Source: Leptospira adleri (GTDB lineage Bacteria; Spirochaetota; Leptospiria; Leptospirales; Leptospiraceae). Taken from it: a DNA stretch of 64,000 nucleotides. Shown piece by piece: positions 20,105 to 30,867 of the stretch (positions within the stretch are counted from its first letter, which is position 1; every line of letters begins with the position of its first letter). The position numbers were made by a program, and so were the translations under genes. The stretch is from positions 22,406 to 86,405 of the forward strand of contig NZ_NPDU01000012.1 of NCBI RefSeq assembly GCF_002811985.1, in the 5' to 3' direction. A model generated the notes under the pieces. It had not been told where the DNA came from and did no database searches. It was given only the letters and a program-made list of their open reading frames with translations.

Positions 20105-21430
20105 TTAAGGACTTGGAATGATTTCCCTATTCCAGAGTTCTTTTCCTTTTGCATCGAATATTTGGAGAAGTAGTTTTCTTTCTCCACGATTGCCTGACAC
20201 GGAAATGAGTCCGAAATTTCTTTGTTCGACTAGGGTTCCGTCGATTCGTAACGGATTTTTTTCGGTCACGGGATAAGCTCCCGAGGTCAATGGAGAAACG
20301 GTAAAATCATAAACCGGTTCGAGTCCGTCTTCTTTGAGAAGATTCAGCTCAGTATGATGTCTGTCACCGGTTAAAAAGATTACGTTCTTTATTTTGAGAT
20401 CTCGGATTGCGGAAAGAATTTTGTTTCTTTCTTCGGGATAGGTCGCGTAATTTTCATAAAGCGCATTCGGATTTAGAAATTGTCCTCCGATCGCAACGAA
20501 TTTAAAAGTGGCCTTCGAAAACGCCAGCGAGTTAACGAACCATTGAAATTGTTTTTCCCCGAGGATCTGTCTTGGACCAACCACCTTATTATTGTTAGCC
20601 GTTCTAAAGGTTCGATCGTCGAGAAGAATGAATTGCGCGTCTCCCCAAGTAAAGGATCCGTAAATTCCTTCTTTAGCATAGTTCGGATTTCCCCAGTGGA
20701 GTTTGAACATCTCCTCAGCAGTATCTTTCATCCAAAAGGAAGAATCTCCGTCGTTCGGGCCGAAGTCGTGATCGTCCCAAATCGCGTAGTGATGAACGGA
20801 AGAAAACAAGGGCGCCAGTTCGGAAATTCCTCTTTGATGTTTGTATCGATGTAAAAATCCCGTTTTCGAATCCCAATCCGTTTCTCTCAGATAGATATTG
20901 TCTCCGAGCCAGAGCATAAAATCCGGTCTTTTAGAAAGAATGGAATTGTAGATAAAATAATCTCCACCGTACGGTTTTCCGGGAACGTCGTATTCGGTTT
21001 CATTTACATAAGCACAACTGCCAAGAGCAAAGGTAAAGTTCGGGGGATTTTGACCTGCGGCAAAAAACGACTGTGCTTGGAATGTTTGAGCGTGTTTTGC
21101 TTCGATTTTTTTTCCGTCTACGATCAGATGGAATCGATACCGCGTACCCGGTTTTACCTGGTTAGCAATCAACTTAGCGATAAATCCCGTCTTGGATTGC
21201 GTTTGAATTTCTTCGGAGAGAAATTTCCGTTTTGGATTTTGAATTTCAGAATATTCTAATATGACTGAGGACTTTTTTTCGGTTTGAACCCATACCAAAA
21301 CTTCTTTGAGAGTGGAGTACCCTACGATTGGACCCGAAGCGATTCCGGAAACATCGGCTCCTATAGGCGATTGGAGAAAAACAAAAAATAAAAAAAGAAG
21401 TTTTTGAATCGATGAGATTATGGATTTCAT
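20105..21430 (-). CDS. phoD: Secreted PhoD-family phosphatase/phosphodiesterase
   Basis: The 441-residue protein begins with a signal peptide ([18 protein letters not shown]) and continues with a fibronectin-like PhoD N-terminal domain. The metallophosphatase core is visible as [43 protein letters not shown] and [10 protein letters not shown], and ends with [12 protein letters not shown], giving the Asp/His/Asn metal ligands of the family. PhoD enzymes hydrolyse phosphomono- and diesters, with Ca/Fe in studied members. No twin-arginine motif is visible in the signal, which differs from many PhoD proteins. The next gene follows after seven bases. No Pho-box was identified. Confidence 0.88.
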   Translation of the reverse strand: MKSIISSIQKLLFLFFVFLQSPIGADVSGIASGPIVGYSTLKEVLVWVQTEKKSSVILEYSEIQNPKRKFLSEEIQTQSKTGFIAKLIANQVKPGTRYRFHLIVDGKKIEAKHAQTFQAQSFFAAGQNPPNFTFALGSCAYVNETEYDVPGKPYGGDYFIYNSILSKRPDFMLWLGDNIYLRETDWDSKTGFLHRYKHQRGISELAPLFSSVHHYAIWDDHDFGPNDGDSSFWMKDTAEEMFKLHWGNPNYAKEGIYGSFTWGDAQFILLDDRTFRTANNNKVVGPRQILGEKQFQWFVNSLAFSKATFKFVAIGGQFLNPNALYENYATYPEERNKILSAIRDLKIKNVIFLTGDRHHTELNLLKEDGLEPVYDFTVSPLTSGAYPVTEKNPLRIDGTLVEQRNFGLISVSGNRGERKLLLQIFDAKGKELWNREIIPSP

Positions 21431-21535
21431 AATAAAATTTCCCTTAAATCCAAACCCTTTCAGGTTCGTTTAAAAAATTCAAGAGAAACTTTTTACCATT
21501 ATCCGGAGATCGTTTTATTAATTAGAAATGAGGAC

Positions 21536-22573
21536 TTATTGGATCTGGAACCCTTCTTCGATAAAAAGAACGAGTTCGTCCAACGCTTTTTTTGCCTCGG
21601 GGATCGCTCCTCCAAAATTAAAATACCCGTGTACTAAACTTTCATATATGCTATAAGTGACCGGGACTTTTGCCTTTTTTAAAGAATCGATCCATTCCAA
21701 TCCCTCGTCTTGAAGCGGATCAAAACCGGCTAACTGGATATAGGTTCTTGGAAAGTCGGTCTTTTGTTTATGTAAAATCGGCGACGCAGTCACTTTTTTC
21801 GCTTCGAGCGGATCGTTTAAGTAGTGAAAGTTAAAATAATCCAATAATTTATTTGTCAATGCGTAACCGCGGCCGAACTCGTTTCGGCTAACGCTCATTC
21901 TGAGAAGATCCAAGTAAGGATAAATCAATAATTGAAAGCAGGGGGACTGGATCTTTTTCCTTTTGGAAAGAATGGAAATGTTAGCCGCAAGATTTCCGCC
22001 CGCGCTGTCCCCGGCGACCGCGATCTTCTTTGTTAAAATTCCCAATTCTTTTGCGTTCTTAAGAATCCATTGATAAGCGACAAAGCTATCCTCAACCGCG
22101 ACGGGAAATTTATTCTCAGGTCCGAGCCTGTAATCAACTGAAAGAATTACGGCTCCGGTTTTTTTAGAAAGATAACGAAGAGGCCGATCGTGAGAATCTA
22201 AATCGCCTATGACAAAGCCGCCGCCGTGAAAATAAACCAGCGCCGGTTGAAGCGTCAAAGTTTCAGTCGGCCTGTAAAGTCTGATCCCGATTCTTCCTTG
22301 CTGAACTTGAATTGTGAAATTTTCAATTTGAAAAAGTTCTTCCGGTTCAAGATCGAACAAAAACATGGAATTCTTAAAAAATTCCCTCGCTTCTTTCGGT
22401 GCGAGGGATTCAACTCTCGGTTTCATTCTTGCGAGAAATAAGGACATTTGGAGTTTTGCGTCCAAAATCCGGCCTCGCTTTCGTATAGCGCCCCCCGAGA
22501 TTTTTCTAAGAATTCCTTCCGGAAGTTTTAAGATCGAGCGAAGAAGAAACCGTTCAAACTTTTGCAAGAACAC
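21536..22573 (-). CDS. HSL-family alpha/beta hydrolase (esterase/lipase)
   Basis: A 345-residue protein with the hormone-sensitive-lipase signatures: VYFHGGGFVIGDLDSHD (HGGG oxyanion motif), VDYRLGPENKFP, nucleophile elbow GDSAGGNLAAN, Asp in the AGFDPLQDEG region and His in LVHGYFNFGG. These enzymes hydrolyse short- to medium-chain esters. The likely start is GTG 22573, whose first codons overlap the end of the flavin monooxygenase gene by 20 bases. This indicates coupled expression and possibly a shared pathway, for example hydrolysis of an ester made by Baeyer-Villiger oxidation (inference). Confidence 0.88.
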   Translation of the reverse strand: MFLQKFERFLLRSILKLPEGILRKISGGAIRKRGRILDAKLQMSLFLARMKPRVESLAPKEAREFFKNSMFLFDLEPEELFQIENFTIQVQQGRIGIRLYRPTETLTLQPALVYFHGGGFVIGDLDSHDRPLRYLSKKTGAVILSVDYRLGPENKFPVAVEDSFVAYQWILKNAKELGILTKKIAVAGDSAGGNLAANISILSKRKKIQSPCFQLLIYPYLDLLRMSVSRNEFGRGYALTNKLLDYFNFHYLNDPLEAKKVTASPILHKQKTDFPRTYIQLAGFDPLQDEGLEWIDSLKKAKVPVTYSIYESLVHGYFNFGGAIPEAKKALDELVLFIEEGFQIQ

Positions 22574-23993
22574 GCGTTTTCTTTTTCACTCCGTGTTTGC
22601 TCGAGCCGACTCCGTTTTTAGAAACTTGTTTGTGTTCGGCGATCGCTTCCACGTTCACGGCGTTCCCATTCTTTTTGGCTCTTTGAACACCCTTTTTGAG
22701 TTCGTTTTTCATGTCGTACAGAAAATCTTCGAAGTCGACCTGCATCGTATGTCTTGTCGATGCCACATAACGCTTCTTCATTTGCGATTCGTATTTTTCA
22801 ATGGCGTGATTCATTTCCTCTTCGGTTGGAAGTTGATAATTGCCGGTCAGATATTCGGAAATCCATTTACCTTGAAATTCCGCCAAAGGCATGATGGCCC
22901 CTAGGGGTTGATACAAACCGACAAAGAATAAATTGTTATATTCAGGTTTTATCATGCGATGAAAGAGAGGCAAGTGATTGTCTTTCGCGGAAATCAGATT
23001 CTCGTCAAAGAAAGGGAACTTTACGTTGTATCCTGTGCAGTAGATAACCGCGTCGACTTCTTCTTCGCTTCCATCCACAAAGCGGACTTTGTTTCCGTTA
23101 TAAGATTCGATGTTCGGCTTTGGAGTGACATCACCTCTTCCTAAGCGGACAAGGATGTCCTGCGAAATCGTCGGATGGGCGGCGCCCGGTTTATGATCGG
23201 GTTTTTGTAAACCGAAGTCCTCGACCTTTCCTACTCCAAAACGTAAAACCAAACCCATAATAAAACTCTTTAGCCAGAACGGCGTGTGAACCGGAATCAT
23301 CTCCGTGGATTTATCCAGCGGTTTTCCAAAAAGATAATTTGGAATGATGTAAGCTCCTCTTCTTGCGGCGAGAAAAACCTTAGAGGCCACGCCCGGTCTG
23401 CAAAGTTCGACCGTGATATCCATCGCGCTATTGCCCATTCCCAAAACCACGACTCTTTTACCGGTGAGTTTTATCGGGTTATCGGGATCTACGTAAGAAT
23501 GGGAATGAATGATCTTGCCGGTAAATTTTCCGGGGAACGGTGGATCGGGCCATCTCTGAGACCAGTGATGTCCGTTGGAAACCACCAGTGCATCATAAAA
23601 CTTTTGTTTTCCGTCGCCGGTCGTGATCAACCAAGTTCCGTCGTCTTGATAGTCCGCATGAACAACTGGATTTTTAAAATGAATGTTTTTTCGAAGTCCG
23701 AAATGATTTACGTAATCTATAAAGTATTCAAGAATTCTTTGATGTCCTGGATAGTCGGCGTAACTCTTTGGCATGGGATAGTCTCTGTATTCCATTCTAT
23801 CTCTGTGAGTGTTGATATGAAGAGACTTATAGATATTGCTCATCTTATTGTCGTTGTTGAATCTCCAATTCCCACCGACTTCACTTCCCGCCTCATAACA
23901 ATCAAAAGGGATTCCCTTATCTTTGAGAGCTTTACAAACCGTGATTCCGCTGGAACCGGCTCCTATCACACAAACACGAGGCAATGAAGACAT
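22554..23993 (-). CDS. Flavin-containing monooxygenase (FMO/Baeyer-Villiger type)
   Basis: The 479-residue protein begins with an FAD-binding GxGxxG motif (CVIGAGSSGITVCKAL) and the conserved EVGGNWRF segment. It has a second nucleotide site VVVLGMGNSAMDI for NADPH, and KIIHSHSY close to the family FxGxxxH pattern. Class B monooxygenases oxidise ketones, amines or sulfides. The basic C-terminal tail is unusual. The downstream HSL-type hydrolase overlaps it, and a GMC oxidase is divergent upstream, with 118 bases between them that must contain both promoters. The natural substrate is not predictable from sequence. Confidence 0.9.
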   Translation of the reverse strand: MSSLPRVCVIGAGSSGITVCKALKDKGIPFDCYEAGSEVGGNWRFNNDNKMSNIYKSLHINTHRDRMEYRDYPMPKSYADYPGHQRILEYFIDYVNHFGLRKNIHFKNPVVHADYQDDGTWLITTGDGKQKFYDALVVSNGHHWSQRWPDPPFPGKFTGKIIHSHSYVDPDNPIKLTGKRVVVLGMGNSAMDITVELCRPGVASKVFLAARRGAYIIPNYLFGKPLDKSTEMIPVHTPFWLKSFIMGLVLRFGVGKVEDFGLQKPDHKPGAAHPTISQDILVRLGRGDVTPKPNIESYNGNKVRFVDGSEEEVDAVIYCTGYNVKFPFFDENLISAKDNHLPLFHRMIKPEYNNLFFVGLYQPLGAIMPLAEFQGKWISEYLTGNYQLPTEEEMNHAIEKYESQMKKRYVASTRHTMQVDFEDFLYDMKNELKKGVQRAKKNGNAVNVEAIAEHKQVSKNGVGSSKHGVKKKTRVLAKV

Positions 23994-24111
23994 ATCCTTC
24001 TCCTATTTATTTAGACAATACGTTAGGAATTATGATACGGCTTTAAAATATGAGACAGTCAATTAAAAAAAGTTTTGAATTTATGAATCATCCGATTATT
24101 ACTGAATACTT

Positions 24112-25887
24112 ATGGAACAAAAAAAGAGAACAAATGTTCACTATGATTACGACTACGTCATAGTAGGTAGCGGCTTTGGTGGAAGTGTGTCCGCCATGAG
24201 GTTGAGTCAGAAAGGATACTCCGTTGCCGTTTTGGAATCCGGCAAAAGATGGAGATCGGAAGATTTTCCAAAATCGAATTGGTCGCTTAACAAATATCTC
24301 TGGATGCCGAGAATCGGCTTTTACGGAATTCAGAGACTGAATTTATTAAAGGATTTTTTTCTAGTGAGCGGCGCCGGGGTAGGCGGCGGTAGTCTTGTTT
24401 ACGCGAATACGCTTTATATTCCGGGAGAAAAGGTTCTCAATTCTCCCACCTTTAGAAAGTTAGGCGGTAAAGATAAGATTCTTCCTTATTATTCGATCGC
24501 CTCAAAAATGCTCGGTGTCACTCAAAATCCTCAGTTATACGAATCGGATTTTATTTTAAAAGAAATTGCGGAAGAAATGGGAAGAGGAGAAACATTCCGC
24601 CCCACTCCGGTCGGCGTTTATTTTGGAGAGAAGCCCGGAAAACTTTCAAAAGATCCTTACTTTTTAGGAGAAGGACCGGATCGGGTTTCCTGTAATCATT
24701 GCGGCGGTTGTATGGTCGGTTGCAGATTTAATTCTAAGAATACGCTGGATAAAAATTATCTTTTTTTTGCGGAGAAAATGGGAACGAAAATTTTCCCGGA
24801 GACAAAGGTCGTATCTTTGATTCCGATTGACGAATCGGGAGAACCCGATCCTTCTGCGACCGGAGAATTCGGTTATCAGATTCAAACCCGATCTACGACA
24901 GGATTTTTCGGTTTTCCAAAAAGAACATTCTATGCAAAAAACGTAATTCTTTCCGCGGCCGTAATGGGCACGGTCGGGCTTTTGTTAAAGATGAGACAAA
25001 AGGGAAAGATGACGAGGCTTTCTCCGACTCTTGGAGATTGTGTTCGTACAAACAGCGAAACCGTTTTAGCGATTACAAACTTTACGAAAGAAGTAGATTA
25101 TTCCCGCGGAGTCGCGATCACTTCTTCCATACATCCGGACGAACACACACACATGGAACCGGTACGTTATCCGAAAGGCTCGGATTTTTTCGGAACGATC
25201 GCTTCGGTTCTTACGGACGGCGGCGGTAAATTTCCAAGACCTTTCAAATATTTTCTCACCTTACTCACCAATCCGTTTTATTTTTTCAAGGCTTCCTGGC
25301 CTTTCGGATTTGCTCAGAAGTCTTTGATTCTTCTTGTGATGCAGACCTTGGATAATAAGATTCGTCTCGTTCGAACGAGACGGTTCGCTTGGCCTTTTGA
25401 AAAGAGCATGAGTTCGACTCTTACGGAAGGAGAAAAAACTCCAGCATACATTCCGATCGCAAATGAAACGGCGAGAAGAATCGCGCAAAAAACCGGGGGC
25501 GTTCCGAGAAGTTCGATCAACGACGTCCTTTTAAATGCACCGATCACTGGTCATATCATGGGCGGTTGTATCATGGGAGATTCCCCGAAGGAGGGAGTGA
25601 TCGATTTTGAAAATAAAGTCTTCGGTTATCAAAATCTAAGGATCTGCGACAGTTCTATGATCACGGTTAACCTCGGAGTGAACCCGAGTCTTTCGATCAC
25701 GGCTCTCACTGAAAGAGCGATGTCTTTGATTCCCGTAAAGAACGGTTTTAAGCCGTTTCAGTTTCACTTCGAGAAGAAGTTCGGAATTACTCCCTTGTTA
25801 AATTCCGTTTCGCGTTCGAAAAATTTCAAATCCGAGAAGAAGCCGAAAGCGAAACAACCTTCCGCAAAAAAAACAAAGGCCCGATGA
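24112..25887 (+). CDS. GMC oxidoreductase, cholesterol-oxidase-like
   Basis: A 591-residue flavoprotein. The FAD site DYVIVGSGFGGSVSAMRL and the adjacent LESGKRW motif lie at the N-terminus, and GAGVGGGSLVYANTL near residue 90 is typical of the cholesterol-oxidase branch of GMC enzymes. C-terminal active-site region GHIMGGCIMGDSP and NLGVNPSLSITALTERAM are also typical. Residues 194-204 contain four cysteines as CxxCxxCxxxC. Its last 35 residues are a lysine/alanine-rich tail. It is divergently placed from the FMO gene and upstream of an aldehyde dehydrogenase, suggesting oxidation of a sterol-like or other lipophilic alcohol (inference). Confidence 0.88.
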   Translation: MEQKKRTNVHYDYDYVIVGSGFGGSVSAMRLSQKGYSVAVLESGKRWRSEDFPKSNWSLNKYLWMPRIGFYGIQRLNLLKDFFLVSGAGVGGGSLVYANTLYIPGEKVLNSPTFRKLGGKDKILPYYSIASKMLGVTQNPQLYESDFILKEIAEEMGRGETFRPTPVGVYFGEKPGKLSKDPYFLGEGPDRVSCNHCGGCMVGCRFNSKNTLDKNYLFFAEKMGTKIFPETKVVSLIPIDESGEPDPSATGEFGYQIQTRSTTGFFGFPKRTFYAKNVILSAAVMGTVGLLLKMRQKGKMTRLSPTLGDCVRTNSETVLAITNFTKEVDYSRGVAITSSIHPDEHTHMEPVRYPKGSDFFGTIASVLTDGGGKFPRPFKYFLTLLTNPFYFFKASWPFGFAQKSLILLVMQTLDNKIRLVRTRRFAWPFEKSMSSTLTEGEKTPAYIPIANETARRIAQKTGGVPRSSINDVLLNAPITGHIMGGCIMGDSPKEGVIDFENKVFGYQNLRICDSSMITVNLGVNPSLSITALTERAMSLIPVKNGFKPFQFHFEKKFGITPLLNSVSRSKNFKSEKKPKAKQPSAKKTKAR

Positions 25888-26040
25888 TTCCGATTCTTTG
25901 TTTTAGAATTTAAGACGATCTTCCTGTGAAAACGGGTCGCCTTGACTCGATTTTACGATTCTTAAATAAAATGAAGTTCGGTAGGAGATTCTTCTTTCTT
26001 TTCTTTCTTTTGAAGTTAGAAAAGGAATCGAGGTTTTCCA

Positions 26041-27504
26041 TTGAGCTTACAACTTCTTCAAAAAAAGGATTTATTTAGACAGGAAGCGTTTTGGGGCGGC
26101 GCTTGGGGAAAAGGAAATCCCGATCTTAAAATCGAAGTCGTCAACCCCGCAACGTTAGACATCATAGGCACGGTTCCTTCGTTGGGTAGGAAAGAAACTT
26201 TGGAAGCGGTTCAAACTTCTTTACTCGCTTTCCAGGATTGGTCCGCGCGTCCAGCAAAAGAACGATCGATTCTGATTCGTACATGGTCCGATCTGATGAA
26301 AAAAAATCGAGAAGACCTTGCTCTTCTGATGACCTTGGAACAGGGAAAACCTTTGATCGAATCGAGAGCGGAAATCGACTACTCGGCTTCTTTTCTCGAA
26401 TGGTTTGCAGAAGAAGGAAAAAGAGTCTACGGAGATATCATCCCGAGTCATAGAAGAGACACTAAAATCGAAGTAATAAAAGAACCGGTCGGGGTTTGCG
26501 GAATTTTAACTCCGTGGAATTTTCCTTCCTCTATGATCACTCGAAAAGCCGGCGCCGCGTTATCCGCCGGTTGCACGGTTATCGGAAAACCCTCCGAACT
26601 CACTCCATTCTCCGCACTTGCGTTAGCCGCTCTTGCACTGGAAGCCGGAATTCCGGAGGGAGTGTTTCAGGTCTTAACCGGTTATCCGGAGGAAATTGCA
26701 AATACTCTGATCGATTCTTCGGAAGTAAAAAAGATCAGTTTTACCGGTTCTACTCGGGTTGGTAAACTTATCATGGAAAGAAGCGCCAAAACTTTGAAGA
26801 GACTTTCTCTCGAACTTGGCGGGAACGCGCCTTTTTTGGTTTTTGACGACGCCGATTTGGAAGCGGCTGTAAAAGGCGCGATTCTTTCTAAATTTCGAAA
26901 CGCGGGACAAACCTGCGTTTGTGCGAACCGATTTTTGGTTCAAAAAGGAATTTATAACGATTTTGTAAGTTTATTTTCGGAATCGGCGTTAAAATTAAAA
27001 GTCGGCAATGGATTGGAAAAGGACATAACGATCGGCCCGTTGATAAGCGAAGTCGCGGTTCAGAAGGTGGAAGGTCATATCCGGGACGCTATCGATAAAG
27101 GAGGCAAACTCCAATTAGGCGGAAAAAGATCCGAACTTGGGAAATTATTTTTTTCTCCGACCGTCATTTCGGAAATTTCCGAAGATTCTCTTTCTATGAA
27201 CGAAGAAGTTTTCGGTCCGGTCGCTCCCATTTATCGGTTTGAATCTATGGAGGATGGTTTAAGAATCGCAAACGCTACTCCTTCCGGGTTAGCGTCATAC
27301 GCCTATACGCAGGATTACCGCAAGATGCGGATTGTCGCAGAGAATATTCAGGCAGGGATGCTGGGAATCAACGAAGGATTGATTTCAACGGAACAAGCGC
27401 CTTTCGGAGGTTTGAAAGAATCCGGCTTTGGAAGAGAAGGATCTAAGTACGGGATTCAGGAATATCTTAACGTCAAATATGTCTGCGTCGGTGGCTTTCA
27501 GTAG
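26041..27504 (+). CDS. gabD: Aldehyde dehydrogenase, succinate-semialdehyde dehydrogenase type
   Basis: The 487-residue protein contains the ALDH landmarks: [16 protein letters not shown] (cofactor pocket), [12 protein letters not shown], catalytic-glutamate motif [16 protein letters not shown], catalytic-cysteine motif [14 protein letters not shown], and [14 protein letters not shown]. The CVCANR context and the [17 protein letters not shown] ending match GabD-like enzymes, which oxidise succinate semialdehyde with NAD(P). Related semialdehydes cannot be excluded. Translation probably begins at TTG 26041, because no in-frame ATG precedes the conserved region. No gabT transaminase is adjacent. 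It sits 153 bases after the GMC oxidase and may be co-regulated. Confidence 0.85.
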   Translation: MSLQLLQKKDLFRQEAFWGGAWGKGNPDLKIEVVNPATLDIIGTVPSLGRKETLEAVQTSLLAFQDWSARPAKERSILIRTWSDLMKKNREDLALLMTLEQGKPLIESRAEIDYSASFLEWFAEEGKRVYGDIIPSHRRDTKIEVIKEPVGVCGILTPWNFPSSMITRKAGAALSAGCTVIGKPSELTPFSALALAALALEAGIPEGVFQVLTGYPEEIANTLIDSSEVKKISFTGSTRVGKLIMERSAKTLKRLSLELGGNAPFLVFDDADLEAAVKGAILSKFRNAGQTCVCANRFLVQKGIYNDFVSLFSESALKLKVGNGLEKDITIGPLISEVAVQKVEGHIRDAIDKGGKLQLGGKRSELGKLFFSPTVISEISEDSLSMNEEVFGPVAPIYRFESMEDGLRIANATPSGLASYAYTQDYRKMRIVAENIQAGMLGINEGLISTEQAPFGGLKESGFGREGSKYGIQEYLNVKYVCVGGFQ

Positions 27505-27689
27505 TTAACAATCGCAGTTAGTTTATTCCACGCTGTCTTGAGACGGGGCGATATTCTTTTTAGGGAAAACTTTTGTCTTTTTCTTAAACTCGGCGATTAC
27601 GATGCATAAATTATAACAAGCGATACAAACATCTGAAATTCCTTTTTGCTTGACGGTATTGATTTTAAGAAGTTAGTAGAGTGCCTGCC

Positions 27690-30600
27690 ATGGATCTTAT
27701 CTATTTAAATTATTTCTCACTGGCTTCGTTGATCGGAGTCCTTTTTATCGGGTTTACCGTCTTCTTTTTCTTTTCGATTCAGGAAAAAGCGTCCGGCACG
27801 ATTTATCTCTGCATCGGATTGTTCAGCCTTGGGATTTTTCATCTAGGTTACATGGTGGGATTTCCGTTTTACGGACCTTGGTCGGTCTTTCACAGATGGA
27901 TCGTGATTCCTTCTCCGTTCTTAGGCTTTCTGTTTCTCATCATGTTTTTTCTTCACTACCCGGAACCGGTTTCTAAGAAGATCGTATGGTCGATTTTTAT
28001 CAGCGCTCTTATCGGAGTGATCATCCTATTTGTCTGGTATTTCTACGAATCGCTCACGGCAAAAAGAGTTTTTTATTTTTCCGGTCATTACTGGGACTTT
28101 CAGATCAATCTTTTTTACAAAATCTATTCGAGCGTTATCATTCTTTACACCGTTATTTTTATGGGAATCGGAACTTGGAGAATGATTAAACTCAAAGGAA
28201 AAGAAAGAATCATAGCCGCGATCATTTTGATTCCTTTGACGTTAATCACTCTTGTTCCGGGAGTTTTGAACGCGATGAGCAGGGACGGAGCGGTTTCGAG
28301 AGAATTGTATCAAACCGTTTTGGATATTTCTCTCGTGATCGGATTGTTTGTGATTCTTGTGGGTTACATAAATTATACGAGCGAGAAAACTTCGATATTA
28401 TCCCGGATTACCGGAATCACGCTCGCTACTTTCTTTCTCGTTTTGCAGATCGTGAGTTTATTTATTTTTAACGAATACGAGGAATCTTACGATCTGATCA
28501 AAAGAAAAGAAGTGAGACTTTCCGTTTCCGGATTGGACTTTTCCCGCGACGCGGAATACGTTTTCGAATATGATCCGCAATCAGATTCCACACGTTCTTA
28601 TACTTCCCTAGGTTCGATTGAACCGAATGAAACCGCTTTAAGAGAGTTTCGTTTTTTTAAAATTTCGCACAGCTTGTTCGAACTCCCGGAGCTTTCGAAC
28701 CGTGAGTTCGGAGAAAGGGTCGAGTCGGTTTTAAAAAATTCTCCGTCGGGTTTCGAGGCTTATCGAGCCGGGGTGAGAGAATATTTTTCTTCTAAAAAAG
28801 AGGCTCAACTATCTGGAAAGGACGTTGAATTCTTCTTCGATAATTTGGAAAAGAAGTTAGTCGTTCTTAGAAATAAATACTTTCATTTGCCTCCGAAGGA
28901 AAAAAACGATCCGCTCGCACTGGAAAAACTTTTTCATTCCGATCAACCTGGAGTTTCCGCCTATTTAAAAGAATTAAAGAAGAATGCGCTTGCCGCGAAC
29001 GTAACCGATCCCGCTAAAAGGGAAAATATCTTTCACGCGCTACTCACTCAGGTTCGTAAACAAGACGAGAGAACCTATAAGGGCGAAAGAATCTACGAAC
29101 TCGGCGGACCGATTCCGAAACATTATATCGCTTACTTTTACGTTTCGCCTTCGAATGGAAAAATTTACGACGTAGGTTTTCGTTACGAATCCTTACGGGA
29201 ATTTCTGCATCCGACCGGGCAAATTCTTTACATATCGGCGATCGGCATCATTCTTCTTGTGTTATTAGGATTTCGCTTTTTCTTTCAAGGCGCGCTTCTC
29301 AATCCTTTGGAGGAAGTTGTTATCGGTTTGAGGGAAGCGAATTCCGGAAACTTGGAATATAGACTTCAAGTAAAGGTCGAGGATGAAATCGGGTTTATCG
29401 CTCGTTCGTTTAACAGAATGGTGCGCTCCATTCAGGCGGCGAGAAAACGCCTGCAACAATACGCGGAAGAATTGGAAGAAAAAGTTCAAGAGAGAACGAA
29501 AGAACTGCAGAAGACTTTGGAAGAAGTTCAAGAATTAAAACAGCAGCAGGATGGAGACTATTTTTTAACTTCTCTTCTGATCAAACCGCTCGGGTCCAAT
29601 AAGGCGCGTCAGGAAAACGTAAAAGTGGATTTTCTGATCGAGCAGAAGAAAAAATTCTCCTTTCGGAGATTTAACGATGAGATTGGAGGAGATATCAACA
29701 TTTCCAATTTTATCGATCTGCAGGATCGTTATTATACCGTATTCTTAAACGCGGATGCGATGGGTAAATCGATGCAAGGAGCGGGAGGAGCTTTGGTTCT
29801 CGGAGCCGTTTTCGAATCCATAATCGAACGAACAAGAATGGCGACGACCATGAAGGAGCAATCTCCGGAACGATGGTTGAAAAACGCATTCTTGGAATTG
29901 CATAAAGTATTCGAAAGTTTCGACGGCTCCATGCTCGTCTCACTTGTGTTAGGCGTTGTGGACGACGAAGCCGGTCTTATGTATTTTATTAACGCCGAAC
30001 ATCCTTGGACCGTTTTATACAGGGACGGAATTGCGAGCTTTATCGAAGACGATCTGATGTTTCGTAAGTTGGGCACAACCGGAATGGAAGGAACCGTCTT
30101 TATCAAAACTTTTCAGATGGAACCGGGAGACATTATCATAGCCGGTTCGGACGGAAGGGACGATATCCTGCTCGGAATGGATCGTGAAGGCGGAAGAATC
30201 ATCAACGACGATGAAAAAGAATTCTTAAGAAAAGTGGAAGAAGCCCGCGGGGAATTGCAGGGAATCTACGAAGGGATTCACAGTCATGGGGCGCTTACCG
30301 ACGATCTTTCTTTGGTTCGAGTTTCGTTTAAGGAGAATTTGAGCGAATCCAAAATCGCACTCGCGCACGAGAAAGAGCAGATCCGCGAGCTTTTGAAAAA
30401 AGCAAAGGAAGGCGCCAATAACAAGGAAATCGAAGAGGCGATCTCGTTTTTGGAACAAGCGGAAACTCTGAACAATCAAATTCCGGAAGTCAAAAAATTG
30501 TTCGTCAGTCTTTTTCTCAAAAAGAAAGACTATCGAAACGCCGCGCTTTACGCGGAAGACTATTTGAATTTGAAACCGGTGGACAAAGAAATTTTATACA

Positions 30601-30857
30601 TCGCCTCCACTGCGGCAAGAAAGTCGGGCAGTTTTCAGAAGGCGTTAGACTTCGGAGAAAGACTAAAACTTCGCGAGCCGACTCATATCAAAAACTTAGT
30701 GAATCTCGCCCAAATTTATATCGCTTTGAAAAACTACAAACGCGCTATGGAAATGGTGGATATCGCTCTCACCGTGGATCCGCATCATGAAGTCATATTA
30801 AAGATTCAAGAGATTCTTAGAAAGTATTCTCACAATCTTGCGGAAAGCGAAACATAA
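27690..30857 (+). CDS. Large membrane SpoIIE-type serine phosphatase with HAMP domain and TPR-like tail
   Basis: About 1055 residues. Roughly eight hydrophobic helices occupy residues 5-275. A soluble, probably periplasmic, domain follows (about 276-515), then one more helix ([20 protein letters not shown]), a HAMP-like linker and a coiled coil rich in E/Q/K. The SpoIIE/PP2C domain starts near residue 620, with metal-site region [16 protein letters not shown] (Asp689) and [14 protein letters not shown]. The last 130 residues have TPR-like helix pairs. Family members dephosphorylate anti-sigma-factor antagonists, so this looks like a stress-input arm of a partner-switching cascade (inference; no partners adjacent). 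GTG 27681 is an alternative start. Confidence 0.87.
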   Translation: MDLIYLNYFSLASLIGVLFIGFTVFFFFSIQEKASGTIYLCIGLFSLGIFHLGYMVGFPFYGPWSVFHRWIVIPSPFLGFLFLIMFFLHYPEPVSKKIVWSIFISALIGVIILFVWYFYESLTAKRVFYFSGHYWDFQINLFYKIYSSVIILYTVIFMGIGTWRMIKLKGKERIIAAIILIPLTLITLVPGVLNAMSRDGAVSRELYQTVLDISLVIGLFVILVGYINYTSEKTSILSRITGITLATFFLVLQIVSLFIFNEYEESYDLIKRKEVRLSVSGLDFSRDAEYVFEYDPQSDSTRSYTSLGSIEPNETALREFRFFKISHSLFELPELSNREFGERVESVLKNSPSGFEAYRAGVREYFSSKKEAQLSGKDVEFFFDNLEKKLVVLRNKYFHLPPKEKNDPLALEKLFHSDQPGVSAYLKELKKNALAANVTDPAKRENIFHALLTQVRKQDERTYKGERIYELGGPIPKHYIAYFYVSPSNGKIYDVGFRYESLREFLHPTGQILYISAIGIILLVLLGFRFFFQGALLNPLEEVVIGLREANSGNLEYRLQVKVEDEIGFIARSFNRMVRSIQAARKRLQQYAEELEEKVQERTKELQKTLEEVQELKQQQDGDYFLTSLLIKPLGSNKARQENVKVDFLIEQKKKFSFRRFNDEIGGDINISNFIDLQDRYYTVFLNADAMGKSMQGAGGALVLGAVFESIIERTRMATTMKEQSPERWLKNAFLELHKVFESFDGSMLVSLVLGVVDDEAGLMYFINAEHPWTVLYRDGIASFIEDDLMFRKLGTTGMEGTVFIKTFQMEPGDIIIAGSDGRDDILLGMDREGGRIINDDEKEFLRKVEEARGELQGIYEGIHSHGALTDDLSLVRVSFKENLSESKIALAHEKEQIRELLKKAKEGANNKEIEEAISFLEQAETLNNQIPEVKKLFVSLFLKKKDYRNAALYAEDYLNLKPVDKEILYIASTAARKSGSFQKALDFGERLKLREPTHIKNLVNLAQIYIALKNYKRAMEMVDIALTVDPHHEVILKIQEILRKYSHNLAESET

Positions 30858-30867
30858 ATCCAAGCTC

